Both the position numbers and the translations under genes were made by a program. 64,000 bases of DNA from positions 213,501 through 277,500 of the forward strand of contig SNVD02009548.1 in assembly GCA_013180625.2 (NCBI GenBank), read 5' to 3'. Positions within the stretch are counted from its first letter, which is position 1, and each line of letters begins with the position of its first letter. This document shows, one piece after another, positions 24,591-37,808 of this stretch. The DNA is from Boswellia sacra (Eukaryota; Streptophyta; Magnoliopsida; Sapindales; Burseraceae). The notes under the pieces are model-generated. The model worked only from the letters and a program-made list of their open reading frames with translations. It was not told the DNA's origin and made no database searches.

Positions 24591-24990
24591 ATGATACAAC
24601 TACCATCGCAAATGAAATTAACTATACAACAGAACAGTAACACCGGACAGAAGCATTGCAAAATTTATGGGAATTTCTATTCTAAAGCTTCTACAGCTTC
24701 TGTAACAGTGTCATTAAACACATTCCTTGACAGTCATTTTCATCCTTTTGTTACACCTTTCACCTGGTTGCAGATGCCACCACTTGTAAGTGGTAGCACG
24801 TCCATACTACATAGTTTTTAACCAGTTCTCTTATTTTCTGCTTCCATTTAACAAGAACTTCCAACCCTTTATTGCTTTCTCCAAATAAAAATGCAACATT
24901 AATTTTCCAAGCTTGTACCTGTAACGTTTCTGTGACCATCATGGCGATAAAAAAACTATGTGCAATTCTTCCCTTCTCTTGTAGCAAAAT
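24591..24990 (-). terminator. Probable 3' UTR of the DUF630/DUF632 gene
   Basis: Less AT-rich than the spacer and free of conserved coding on the gene strand. A TTTATT at about 24868 on + is AATAAA on the gene strand, a plausible poly(A) signal about 120 bases after the stop. Small frames here on both strands have no support. Confidence 0.45.
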
Positions 24991-27900
24991 TCATTTAAGT
25001 GTGAAGCTTTCAGATTTTGATGGCAACTGCTCGCTGTTACTCTTCGCTTCTTGGCTGATCCTTTCAGCATATCTAATCTTTGCTTCTTTGATTTCCTGTC
25101 CAAGTGTAGCATACATCTCCACAGAAAACTTGGCATAGTTTTTCAACTGACCAATTAATTCCTCCAACCTTGACCGAAAACGATCAAAACCTGAAATGAA
25201 ATCCTCTGAACCTGCATCTGTCAAAATCTTAACTGCTTGATCATTAACATCATCAGCTTGCAAGGATGTTGAAAATGGACCAGTTGGACTCTTCCCTTGA
25301 TTCTTTTCTTGATGTGGCAAAAAGCTAGTTGTTTCAGCCGCTAAACTTTTGATAGAATTCTCAACCCTGATACACAATTCATTTTTCTTTTGCCGATTTT
25401 TGTTCTCTGGATTTTCCTTTACCGGATTTTCATCTCCCAGTTTTAGCAGCTTTTCCAACCAGAGATCACAAATAGCATATATTGGAGGGCCGTAGTGTCT
25501 CAAGGGAAGCTGGTTTGGCCTTCTTTTTCTCTTGGAATGCTTTTGAGGAAAAGCAACGCCTTTGAGAAGCCAATTATTTATGGCCTCCAGATAGAAAGTC
25601 TGAGATTCAATCCACTTTGTAAAATTACTTGACAGAGAGTTTAATTCATTCTCTAAATGAATGGTAATCTGGCGATGTGAATCCGACTGTATGGAGATTT
25701 TGCCGTTGCCATTGTTGTATGCCACAGAGATTACATCAAACTGAAGCTTGTGGCATTCAAACATCAATTCCCACATCCGATGTAACCTAGCATCAGCACA
25801 ACGAATGGAACAGATGAAATTGACAAGCAAAGCATTTATAAAAGTGAGTAGCAATTAAAATGTGTCCGTCCCCACCCACCCAAAAAAAGAAAAAAAGAAA
25901 CCCCCCGACCGACCCCGGCCCCCAATCATTCCTGAAAATACAATTTATTTGCAAACCACACAAGGATCAACTCACATATAGTCAATTAAAGAGTACAGAA
26001 GTCAAAATAGCTGGTGAAACCTAAAATGAAAAATATTAATATATACAATTTAAACCTATTATCTACGCAGTCCCATCTCACCAGTTCAAAAGGTTTTACA
26101 CTGTTTCTTCATACTAAAGATTCCCACAATAAGCTTATACTTCTTGACACCAAATGATTGTCAGCATCTTGATATATAAACTTTCAATTAGATCTACACA
26201 AAATATAATTCAATCACTAATAAAGATGATACGTTAACATACCCTTCAATCAACTCTTCAAGTTGCGGCTGGAGCTCTGTGTCCCTTAATTCTTCAATCC
26301 TCTTTGATATTGTGGCAATTCTGTGAATGGCAACTTTGATTCTTGAGTGTAGATCCTTGACTACAGCACGAGTTTTATCAATTTTAGTGTTACTTTCTCC
26401 TTTCGATTCCAGCTGTCTTAGGATTTTGCACTTTGAGTCATACTTTCTTCTGATCAGCCCACTTGCCTGGAATTGATAGCATTCTGAAAGTCAATATATT
26501 TACAATAAGGACACCAACCATACTCACTTTTGAGTTAAACCCAGCTTTCGCTAAATAAGAAAGCCCTGTGCCTCCTCGTTCACTGACTAATTACAGAATA
26601 ACAATATAAATAAAAAAAGACTTTGCCTCTGCAATTTCATTTCAAGAAAACTCTTAAGACCATCCTGTTTTACTAATATTATGGTGTCTATATCAGTACA
26701 CTTTTTTTTTTCTCTCTCCTAAAAAGCATAAATCACAATAGAAAATGTACTTTGGCAATGAGATAACACTCAATAATGTCCTCTATCAAATACTTCTGCT
26801 TCAGGTGGGCATCTTGCTATGTCAATTAATAATATGGTTATATTTTGAAAGCATATCCGCCATTGCTAGAAAGAATGTTAGAGTGGGTTTACCAGTTTAC
26901 AATTAAGTTGTTTTAAAGAACTCGACCAAAATTTAATTTACTGCCAACAATCTATGAATAGTAACCCAACTCCCTTCACATATTCAACAAAATAAAATTA
27001 TTACGCTGAATTTGATGGATCATATTCTTCTCTTTGTTTCTCATGGTTCCAAATAATTTGTCAATTGGCCATTACTTTGACAAATTCGAAACTACTTTCT
27101 TGACAGAGGAACTTCCAGAATAAAATAACTCTTAACTCTGGTAAGAAATTGATAGTACCTTTACTTCATCATAAAGCTTCCTTTCCCATGCATATAGCCT
27201 ATCCAGGGTTGAGGCATGACTGCCCGAGATCATGCATATACTATCAAAAACATTATTAGCAAGGTCTTCAACATCATCCTTGGAGTTCAAGCCCAGAGGA
27301 TTCCTGGATGAAGATGATCGGGATGATTCGGTCCTATGCCAAGTTAAGTACTTCACCGGAGTTTGAGCAGGCTCTAAGCAAATATGAAAAAAAATACACT
27401 CAGTGATAAATTTGTAAGATCAACAATAATTACTTTCTTTCTTTCTTTTTTTTGTTTAAGATAAAATATGTAATAAGATCAACAATATATATACACACAC
27501 ACATATATATTTTCTCCGTGCTTGATCTGCTGGACAAGCCTATTAATTAAATCTGGTCTTGCAAGTGCAAGGGCCATGTTAAAATTTAAATTCTATTCTT
27601 AGGATCTTATCCATACACTTAAAACTTTTCGATTGAGTGATTACCTAACAAACATAAAATACTTTTCACAAATATTTCTGTGGTTAGAGTGCTCCGTCAA
27701 TGTGAAGATCAGCAAAAGTCAATTTGAATTCTCTAATTATATTATAACCTTATCCTTGTTAGATTTTACTCAGTTATACGTAAACCTAAATATTTGAACT
27801 CCATTCCATGCATCTGCATGTCTGGATTAAGCAATGATGGGAGTTCAGAAACCCAACGGTACTGACAAGATTAAACAGTGTTACACTGCCTATTGGACTA

Positions 27901-30504
27901 CACTTCTCTGGTCAGTTTCTATTATTTTAGCTGGATGGTTTAAATGCATTAATGCAAATATTTGATATTTATGGCATTTACATAAATAATAATATCGGAA
28001 CAATATGACTTTGACGTTATGCAAGGTTACACAGTATCCATTGGACTACAAGAATCTCTGATGATCTAATGCTTATACGTCAGCCAAATAGTTTTCAGCA
28101 CATAAGGTAATGATGGCATGCATACGCTATTTATTGATTTCAACTTCTCTTCTGCTAGAGCAATAACTTTGCTGAAACTTTTTTAGTATTGGAGCATCGA
28201 TATTTGGTTAGACAACTTACGAGGCTTTTCAGTTGCCTTAAATTGTCAAGTATACTAGTCTTCAATTACAATGCTTCATGTCTACCATCCAAAAATTATT
28301 TTCCAATGCGATTAAGAGTATGTCTCTAAAAAACTTTCATTTTCCACATTTGATACCTTTTTCCTAATTTACTCCAGAATTTTCTGTGTCATTTGAGAAT
28401 GCCCATCTCTACAACATGTCCATTGTGTTTCTTGACATTTCTAGCATAAACAAATGACCTACCAACTGAAATCTAAAACCTTGCTTTTGTGTAATTTTTA
28501 GGCCAGGCAAATCGAATGACAAGTAAGATGGACTAAGAGCACTCTTAAAATATGTAGCACAACACAGAAAAAGCCACTGCCTCTTTGATCAAAGTTGATC
28601 AAACTGATTAACAACAAATGTAGCATTGGCTTCTACGGGTAAAAGATAAAGACCTATATTAAGACATCTCTTGGATATGATGTTACCAAACTTACAGAAC
28701 TACACCTTTACATCAGAATGGCAAAGATGTCAAACTTCAAAAATGGCCAAGACTATGAAGTATGTTATTCAGGATATCAAGAGCAGGACATAAGTCCCTC
28801 CAACCATCAAGCACTAGTCAAGCTACATAATTGCATCTCTATGATTGATATTGTTAAAGCATTAGTTCAACTCCATTATACTGTTGACATGGAAGAGATA
28901 TATATATATATTCTTTTGGTATCATTATAATATGTTACTGAAAAGTAGAGAGACAAGGAGACCTACCTTCTTGAACTTGGATATGTTCTTCCCCACAAGA
29001 GAAACAGGCCTTGAAGAATGTAGACGCCATTGATCCACCTATCACAGAAAAATTTCTCTTCATAAAAAGAATTTACCAACTCACTACATGGGAGAAACAT
29101 AAAGTAATTAACAATTTGCCATCTTCTTCAATTATTAGCATAAAGAGATGATTCTTATTAGCCATCCACAAACTACCAAACCTTTAAGCCAATATTTCAC
29201 ATGCTAGTGTGTAAAAATATCCAAATTAATGAGCACCATCCAAGGGGGCCAATCTGGTTGGTTGCCTAAATCCTACAGATGGGTAAATAAATGATAAACT
29301 GTAGGAAAAGACAGAATATTGGACGAAGGCTAGTAAATACGAGGAAATCAAAAAACAGGTTAATGTAAAATTTTCCTGATAACAATTGCAGAGAGAAAGT
29401 CATACTTTGTTTTGCTGGGAACATTGGACGGAAATGTAACTTATTTGCTTCAAGCATCCTTGGAACTTCCTTCCCACACTCAGAAGCTTTTATGAAGAGA
29501 AGTTCAACATCTTTCATGCTTGAAAAGAAGTCCTTAGGAGAAACCTTATTTCCAATTCTATCTTCCTTCACAGGTGTTTCCTTTGTGTCATTTGGAAGGG
29601 CAGATCTTGAGAAAGTCGCTCTCACCGGCGATAAATCAGGAGAGTTGCTTTTTTCCCCATTAATGAACTCACTTTCAGAAGCTACACTTCCTAAAGAAGG
29701 CATAACAGGTGAAGCACTAGATGCATTATGATCCTGCTTCCTGTTAAAATTTTCAAACTTCCTAACTAAAGTATCAGTGGAAGGCTCATCAAATCCATCC
29801 TCTGAATCTTGAGAATCTTCCCTTGCATGGAAAGAAGCATCATCATCTACATTTTCCAGGTCAGGAATCCCTTCCGCTTCCTTGAGCCTTCTAATATAAT
29901 CATCATTCTCTAACTCCTGGTTCACTCCACTCCCTTTATGAAAAGAAAATTGATGGTCAATTGGATTAATACCAAAGAAATCCCATGCTGGTGGAATAGC
30001 AGAATCTTCAAGAGGCGATGACTCTGGCTTTTCAGTGTAACGAGGTGTGCTATTCTGTGGTGTACTTGATGATGTTATTGTCCCAATAAAAGGTGAGGGA
30101 GGTTTTTCTTCAACTGTTTTGGAAGATATACCCCTAAATCTCATATGATTTGCCTGAAACTGACTATAAGTGGGAGTAGAAGGAGATGGAGAAATGGTTT
30201 CAGTTGCATCTACATGTTGTGAAACAGTTGGAGAGGAGAATGAGAACTGAGAAAGGGACTTTTCAGTTAAAGCAAGCATCTCTGGGGTTGCACTAGTTGA
30301 TGTGTACAAAGAAGATTCAACTGGACCTTCAGGTTCCACAAATTTCCTAAGAGCAGTTCCAGTGGTTCTTAACGACTGGACATATGCAACATGAGCAGCT
30401 GCCAGTGAGCACCTGCCATCAAGTGCTTGCCTAACAAACTTCTTCCTTTCACGACATAGCTGCAGGGCCTTATCTTCTTCTATTTTAGAGCTGGCACCCC
30501 CCAT
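24991..30504 (-). CDS. DUF630/DUF632 protein (NRG2 / REL2-like), 801 aa, five coding exons
   Basis: Coding exons in order of transcription are 30504-29406, 29038-28967, 27373-27159, 26466-26243 and 25786-24991; they sum to 2406 nt, all with GT-AG introns and matching phases. The N-terminus (MGGASSKIEEDKALQLCRER, residues 1-60) is the DUF630 domain. Gly2 with Ser6 fits N-myristoylation, but the usual Cys3 of MGC-type members is Gly here. A Ser/Pro-rich acidic linker follows (about 75-320). The DUF632 domain (about 322-640) includes KASECGKEVPRMLEANK, SSRSSSSRNPLGLNSKDD, ISGSHASTLDRLYAWERKLY and TRAVVKDLHSRIKVAIH, then coiled-coil text. Members include NRG2, a nitrate-response regulator in Arabidopsis, and rice REL2, a leaf-shape protein. 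They are often annotated as bZIP-like but have no basic DNA-binding region here. The substrate or partner is unknown for this copy. Confidence 0.93.
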
Positions 30505-32118
30505 TTTCTCAGCTCTATATTCTGGATATTACAATTCTACTCTTAATAGCTAAAGAGAACTTATGCTTTCCCTGGAAATTAATCAAGGTCAAATAAATTA
30601 GATAAACAACTAAATGCTGCCTTTTAAGAATATAACTACTGTTTGCAAAATGCAATTACCGAATATAGAAAATACTCCTTCATAATATACAGAAAACCTC
30701 CCCAAAGCTAAACCACCCATTTATTAACAGCAAATATATAAAATAGTAATAAAATTATCTCACAACCAAGAAGTTTAAACTACAGCAAATCCCCAGAAAA
30801 AAAAAGGATTTGATAAGGTAACTCTGAACAATTCCATTTGTCTGGTAAGATCTTCCTTGTTATTAATGAAAAAGCTTCAGTTAATGTACCTACAAGTGTA
30901 ATCCTTTCAACGTACAATCTAATTAAGAGGCTTCCTATCATTTGATTAAAATTTCTAAATATAATTCTTTCTCATTTTTTCCCTTTGAGAATAGAAACCT
31001 ACCAGACTTCTGGCTATTAATCATTTCAGAATCCAAAATTCAAAACATCTTCTTAAAATGAATACGACAGCAGCTCACCAGGATGAACTCATTGGAAATC
31101 AGACAAAAAACAGCTCCTAAACAAATAATTTTACGAAGCAACTAAACAAAAAGTTAAGAAATAATACTATTAGAATCTGAATCCTTAAAATAATTATCAA
31201 GAATCGACAGACGATTCTACAAAGCAAGAATATAGAGTAATTCTTGGAAGAAATGCTACAGATATACACAACACAACAATCTGTAACATCACAGCCAAAC
31301 CAATGAAAAGAAAACATATGTTCGTAGTTCAAAGTAATCAACTATAAAGCAACCCAAACGCATAGCTGAACAAACTAAAAAGTTATGATCTGCAATGGAA
31401 CAATTAGGCGCTGTCAACACAGACATGAACATTGAACCTCTCAGAACCTAGACTGGAGGACACAAGCATGCATGTTTACAGTCATAATTTAATTTCTAGC
31501 CTGTATTAGAAACATGGAGTGCGAAGATGTTATCAAGCTTGCCAAAAAAATTGTATAGCATGCCCCAAATTTGAGACATTCTATAGACAAATCAAGCGTT
31601 TTCTCCCATATAATTGTTGAGATTGGAAGAGGACAAGAGTCTTTCATCCTCCCCGCGCATCGAATACAAATCATAGCTCAAAACCCATCAACTTTAACAC
31701 TTTAATCACACAGGCTACTAAGAATAATCAAAAACCGAGAATGAAAAGACCATTAACATCCAAACGAAAGCAGAAAATACGTTCAAAGAACAAGATCAAC
31801 TTCCAAAAACAATAAAGCTTATAATCTTTGAAGAAAAGCAAATGCCCAGGAAATGTATTGAAAAATCTTTAATTGTCAGAAACCAACACTGAAAAGGAAA
31901 ATACAAAGCAAAAGCTGCTAAGTTGAAAGTTAAAAATTTAAGCCTCAAAAGCAGCAAAAAGGAAACACAATTGATAGCAAAACCAATACAGTTTTATGAA
32001 CAAAAGCTACAAAAAAACATGTCCAAATAAACAAACTTATCAATCTCAAAACAGAAAGGGATGAAAGCAATTCTCTGTTTCTGCTTTTTAACTGAAGAAC
32101 TAAGAGAGACATTTATAC

Positions 32119-32201
32119 CTGAAAAGGAAGAAAACCCAGTTGAGTGAGGGAAAGTTGCATGAAATTCAGTGCCCAGAAAACAGTGAGACCAATCAAAACC
32201 T
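32119..32201 (-). other. Candidate untranslated 5' exon of the DUF632 gene
   Basis: On the minus strand this 83-base block is preceded by cgtttccag and followed by a donor, TTTTCAG|GTATAAATG. It would sit between a first exon ending at 32368 (TTCTCGG|GTACCC) and the ATG-bearing exon starting shortly upstream of 30504. It is an inference from splice signals only. Confidence 0.4.
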
Positions 32202-32367
32202 CTGGAAACGAACATGGACAAGAAGATTAGATTGGATTTAACCCCAAATCAAATAGAAACTGAAAACATCAAAAAGGTATTATATTTCTTACGAATTAAG
32301 ATACTTGAATCAATCAAACACCCCATCCACACAAACAAAACAATTAAATCAAAGTAAAGAAGGGTAC

Positions 32368-32660
32368 CCGAGAAACAATAGAAGAAGGCTCAGTCAATCA
32401 AAAGCGTTCAAAGAAAGCATGGATTTTCTCTTGAGAGAAAACTAGAATTAGAATAGTGTGGAGTGTTGAAAGACAGAGAAAATAAAATAAATAAAAATAA
32501 GATAAAAGAAGAGTAATGAGTCATCCAAGGAAGGCGAATCTGAAAGGACTGGTGATGGCTGCTTAGTGCTTACATGCAAAAGGTGTTTCGAAAGACAGAC
32601 ATCACTTTGTGGACTGTGGCCCCACCCATCTGTCTCTCTCTCTCTCTCTCTATTAATATC
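32368..32660 (-). promoter_or_regulatory. Likely transcription start region and first untranslated exon of the DUF632 gene
   Basis: Reading the minus strand, a (GA)n tract (32632-32650) is followed by a leader that ends at a good donor at 32368. Purine/pyrimidine tracts like this are common just upstream of plant start sites. The leader has no conserved protein. Confidence 0.4.
32632..32650. repeat. (TC)n microsatellite
   Basis: An uninterrupted TC run (GA on the minus strand) in the presumed promoter of the DUF632 gene. Confidence 0.9.
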
Positions 32661-32890
32661 AAAAGAACTCTGTAAATTGTAACTGTAAAGCTTCCGAAGA
32701 TTAAATAAACCAACCCAAACACTTTTTGACTTTGCATTCCATTCACATCTCTTTCTACTTTCGAAAAACCGAAATAATAACCTATTCATTCTTCAAATAC
32801 TATACTCCAATTTTGTTTCTATATATAATTATGATACATTATATTTTCCATATTTTGGTCCAATATTTTTTTTACGTAGTATATTTTTAT

Positions 32891-33190
32891 ATTAAAATTT
32901 CTAAAAAATTTTGACAAAATAATCCAAAATCAAGGGATTTCTTTGATAAATAACATCTTCTTAAAAATTTATATGCTATGACTACATCTTATATCTGACG
33001 GTGTTTGATAAATGTGTCAGACAGTTTCTAACAATATTCGATCGTATTTGAAAGAGTCTAACAAAGGTATTTAATAGTGTCTAATACTCGATAGAGTCGT
33101 TACATATAAATTTTTAGGGACATAGTCATTTTTGAAATCATATGTAAACTTGGGACAATTTTTTGGATTTTCTCAAATTTCTATTAGTAT
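32891..33190. repeat. Foldback MITE family R, copy 3
   Basis: The most complete copy. Left arm: ttaaaaatttatatgctatgac. Right arm, inverted: ccctaaaaatttatatgtaacgac. The core contains atctgacggtgtttgataa, gtgtcagacag and aatactcgatagagtcg. It sits just upstream of the DUF632 promoter. Confidence 0.7.
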
Positions 33191-34896
33191 TAACTAATGG
33201 CACAAGTGTGTAAAAAAAAAGATTCTGTATTACTATTGAAAGCATAATGCTTGCTCACAAGACATTAGATATAAAGAAGATTTGTCTCTTGAAGAGAATG
33301 GTAACGTCAAAAATCAATTCAAAGTTTGACATAAAGTCAGGATTTTAGCACATAGGGATAAAAGAAGAAGATCCATACAAAATAACATTTTATTGCTCTC
33401 TCAGCACTCATTAATGCTAAAGCAATTTCCTCTATCATTTATAGCAATTGTCTTTCAAATCACTCATAGCAATTGTCTTTCAAAATCTCTCTTTATTTTT
33501 ATAGTAGTTCATTTTTTAGTTACTAATAAAGATTTATTTCAAAGCAACAATTACATTAGAACTATTTAAAGTGTCAAATAAATGAGCAACAATATATTTG
33601 ATTAACTCATTATACGAGGAAGTAGTTGACAAGTTATGATATTAATGAGGCAGCCGATATAATAAAAACTCCGAGGCGTGTGAAATCTGTCCTTTTACTG
33701 AGTTAGGATTTTTTTTTTTTTAAGATACAATTAGCGCTCAATATTTTAGGTTATTTCTTTTTTCCAATTAACCTTTATTATTTGATTTTATTGGAATAAA
33801 AATAGCCTTTATATAAATGGGAAAGTCTGAATGAGCTAATAAGTTTTTCTTCTAAAATTATTCCTTTTAAATTTAACTATATTTATTGTATCTTTCTTAT
33901 ACTTTTTATATTCGTCCAATTAAAATTACATATATTAAATATTAGTAAATTCAGGATCCCTATAAAATGGTAATGAATTATTCTATTTTCCTTATTTTTC
34001 TTATATATATGTTTCATTGAAAGGATTAATTGGTCAAGCAATTGACTTATGATGTAACAAAAATACAATCAACATATATCACAAACATTTATGAGGATAT
34101 GTGTGAAAATATTGGTTTCAACATTTGAATTTATGATTAAAAATATATATCATTTATAATTGGGAAGGGATCTTTTGACATTAATTTTTAACATAATGTA
34201 TTGATAAGTGTAACCATTGATCTCACTAAATTCCATAATTGAGATTGAAAATCAAAAAATTATATTTAATGCTGCTAACTCATCAATTATTTCAAAAATT
34301 TGTGTCTAGATCCCTTCCCTTTATAATTATGCATTCAAACCTATCCAATCTTCCATTAAATTAAAATGAATACCCTATAGAGTCAAAGTTGTTTTACTTA
34401 TTTTATAACGGTTAAATCTACTGTGAAAATCATTTCATTTAAATGAGTAATTGTATGTTGTCTTTAATATTTTGCAAAAAAGTGAATTTAAAAACTCATT
34501 AATTTCCTTTTCAATATTTTAAAGAGACAGTAAAAACCCTAATATTAAAGGATTCTCATTCTATCGACTCTTTATTATCAGAAAATGATAAAATTGTAAA
34601 ACAAATAATTTGACAAAATATGTCAATAAGGTTACTTTACTAGAATTTGAAAATATTAAAGAAGACAATTGTTGAGTCCTTATGACTATATGAATTGGCA
34701 TATGATGAGAATTGATTTGAATGACTAATTTACAAAATTTTTCCTAATGTCATTTTATTTCCAAGTTACTTATAGTTTGCTAAAATTCAAGCTTTTGATC
34801 GAGATAGTCATAATATAATTAAGAGACTTTATATTGTCCTATTTTACTAGGAGTCAAAATTAGGACATTATCCTAAATCTATTTAAGAGTAATGTT
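33191..34896. other. AT-rich intergenic stretch with a small tandem repeat
   Basis: The text catttatagcaattgtctttc is repeated once as cactcatagcaattgtctttc near 33438-33485. Nothing else is recognised. Confidence 0.4.
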
Positions 34897-35060
34897 GTTT
34901 GTTTTCATTTTTAGAATATTGTCTTCCGAAAATGCAAATTTACAAATACATTTAAATTAACATCAACCATATATCATTTTTAAAATTTAAAAAAAAATTA
35001 AAACCAAACATATATTCTTGTTAAATTTTGAAAATAAAAAGTCAAAATACAAAAACAAAC
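34897..35060 (+). repeat. MITE family F, copy 2
   Basis: Starts gtttgttttcatttttag and ends caaaatacaaaaacaaac, which are inverted copies of each other. The inner text aaattaacatcaaccatatatc is shared, in complement, with copy 1. Confidence 0.7.
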
Positions 35061-35089
35061 TAGGCTCACGTGGACATGTAAAGCAAGCC

Positions 35090-35480
35090 TACAATTGGAG
35101 TGAACTTGAGTGTGTCCTTTGTGTGGAACAGTTTTTGTTTTGAAGCTTTACACTTCTCCAGTGTGTTACAAATCATGTATAATTTAAGAAATTGAGTGAT
35201 CACATGTGTCTGTTGTTGAGTGTTATTTGTATTCTATTACTCAACACTTTAGTGTTTAGATTGTAGTGACGGGGAAAGTTGATTCATGATTATTGTGCTT
35301 TTGGTGAGAATGAGTTTTATATAGATTAGACGTTGGAAGTAGAGAGAGTCTATCATTATAAGTTATTGAGTCTATACAACCAAAAATAACATACTAAATT
35401 ATAGCTCACTGCTCGTAGACGTGGGTTTAATAACCGAATATTGTAAAATCTTAATGCATTTTTTCATTAAAGTTATCTAT
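35090..35480 (+). mobile_element. Possible Copia-type LTR remnant
   Basis: The run ctgctcgtagacgtgggttt, then aataaccgaatattgtaaaat, resembles the transcribed end region of many plant Copia LTRs (a conserved 'tcgtggacgtaggc..ccgaaccacgtaaat' theme). It is decayed, with no matching second LTR and no coding interior. Confidence 0.28.
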
Positions 35481-37266
35481 TATATATTTTGTAACTATCC
35501 ATAAAACTACTAATCCTACAACAAGTAATAATTTTCTTCGAACTTACTTTTCATATGATATTAAGACAAAATGCTGAGTGTACCGATGTAATTAACTTCA
35601 TCGAAAACTAATGATAAAAGAGGTAGTCGACTAGAGTTGAAATTATAGGATTGGAATTGTGACATGGAAAACTTGAGGGAGTGGAGAAAATTAGCCCTTT
35701 AACAATTACTTGTTCGTCACTTCGTCTGTTTGATCATCGATTGTTATTGTTGTTTTATATGATAATGAGATGGAAGAAAAATACCGAACGGACGGCTTGC
35801 CCTTGTCCTCGTCCTCTTTCCCGCCACCTATCCCCCTCTTTCTTTTGGTTGATTCTGATTTTTCACTTTAAATGTAAAAATACAGTTGTAGTGTTATGAA
35901 GTCACTATTTGGGCTATTTGTTTTCATTTTTATTCATTCTTTCTTAAATCAACTAATTTTGCTCTCTCTTGAAAGTTTATATATTTTCATTCAGATAAAA
36001 ACAAAAAATTTTATATTTTTATTTTGATAAAATTATTTGAGAAAGAATCCTAAGCCATGAACATGTTAAAGTTTCCGAATTAGTTATATTCAAACTTTAG
36101 ATAAAAAAAATTAACAAATGCGACTTTAATTTAAATATATAAATAATTAATAAGTTATATTTTAACACAAAATTAGACACAAAGTTTTGTTGATCTACAA
36201 AATATAATAGTTGAGATGATTAATAAGTCGGTAGTATCAAATATAACTTTTTGACTTTTAATCTTAAACGTTGGTTTTGGTGAGATCAATAGTTAGAATC
36301 CAATAGTATATTTTACCACGGTATATTTCAATCCCAAAATTAGATACAAAGTTTTATTGATCTACCCTCTTCCCACTCAAATAGAGACAGATCCCCACAG
36401 ATCTCTAATCCTACGGTATATTTTACTATCCCTATTAGATATACACAGTTAAACTTAGAGGAATACCCTTATGTTGTTAAGTTTCCACTAACAATTTTTA
36501 AAATAAGCAAGCGGCTTGGTGCTACCTGCTGAACTACATGGTTTATTAACCGTCACCAAAACTTAGGGTCTAGTTGCTTATTAAATGTATTTCCCAAATC
36601 ATTGCTACTCAAACTTGTGTTCAAAGTTTAATCAAACACTGAATTTCATGGAGCAAATGAGGTTTTCACTTTATATCTCTCAGCCAGGCCCAGGCACTAA
36701 ATTAATGAAAATAATTAGAAAAAACAGCTGGCATACATGGTGGGTAGTCTTTATTGCCATCAATTATATCAAAGCTTTTTAAATCTTCTCTTTAAAAGTT
36801 TGTTTTTAAGGGTAAAGTTACGAGATTTTATGCAATCAAAAGTGTGTAAAGGAAATTAGAACTTTTTGAATGGGGTTTGGTTTCAACAAAATAGAGGATA
36901 AATTAAGAGGGAATGAATTGGATTTCTTTTTGTGTGGTTTCGTGAGCAGGGTGCCTTTAAATAAACTTTATCTAACACTTTTGCACTGCTTTTTTGTCAA
37001 CTAATTTATTGAAATGACAAAACATAATTACTTAAGGGGGTTTGTCAACCTGTAAAATGCGTGCCTACCCTCTCTCCCTAAAAATTGAGTGACATTTATT
37101 TACCTCGTGATTTTACAGTGAATATCTTTTAGGGTCTGCAAAAAAGCGCACTTATCTCATAATATTTTATCTTTTCAATACACAGCTAATACTAGTTGTG
37201 TACACTATTTCTTATGTAGGAGCGTTGTCAAATCAACAAGCATGTAAAAGCAAAAGGTTCAGCTAC
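35481..37266. other. AT-rich intergenic stretch, little recognised
   Basis: The words aaaattagacacaaagttttg (near 36171) and aaaattagatacaaagtttta (near 36336), each followed by ttgatctac, form a diverged direct repeat about 165 bases apart. Small frames near 35681 and 36585 lack support. Confidence 0.4.
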
Positions 37267-37482
37267 AGTATAACGTTATATCCATTTAATTATTATTTAT
37301 TTTAAATAAAAATAATAAACAGATATATAAAAATATAAATAAGTAAATAAAAATTATAAAAATAATTTTTATTTATAACATTTTTATGTATAATTTTTAT
37401 TTATTCATTTGTGATTTTTACGCATCTATTTACGATTTTTATATAAAATAAATAGTAACTACATGTGTACAATTGTTATACC
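37267..37482. repeat. Foldback (palindromic) MITE, about 215 bp
   Basis: The left half starts GTATAACGTTATATCC and the right half, reverse complemented, starts GTATAACAATTGTACAC; both run on through attatttatttta and ataaataaaaattata to the middle. The whole element can fold into one imperfect hairpin. No coding. Confidence 0.7.
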
Positions 37483-37769
37483 TAAATCATTTTCAAAAGA
37501 AAATGCAAAAAAGTTTGAATAAAAAATGAGAAAAAAATATTATATATGCTCTCATTAAAATAATGACGCAGTATCTTATTACCCTTTTAGCTACTACTAT
37601 GTCCTATTGTTAAATCATTATTTTTATGGATCAGAAGAAGTCTTGAAGACTTAAAAATATGGAAGTCAATAATTTTGACTATAAAATGCATATTATACTA
37701 TTTGTTTTAGACTAGAAACATAAAGAACGCTTGATAATTATCTATACAATTACTATTCTATTAGAGAGC

Positions 37770-37808
37770 AAAAAAAAAAAAAAAAGAAGAGAGAGAGAGA
37801 GAGAGAGA
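37770..37808. repeat. Poly(A) plus (GA)n microsatellite
   Basis: A run of A followed by alternating GA. The A-run could mark an old retrotransposed tail, but no element precedes it recognisably. Confidence 0.85.
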
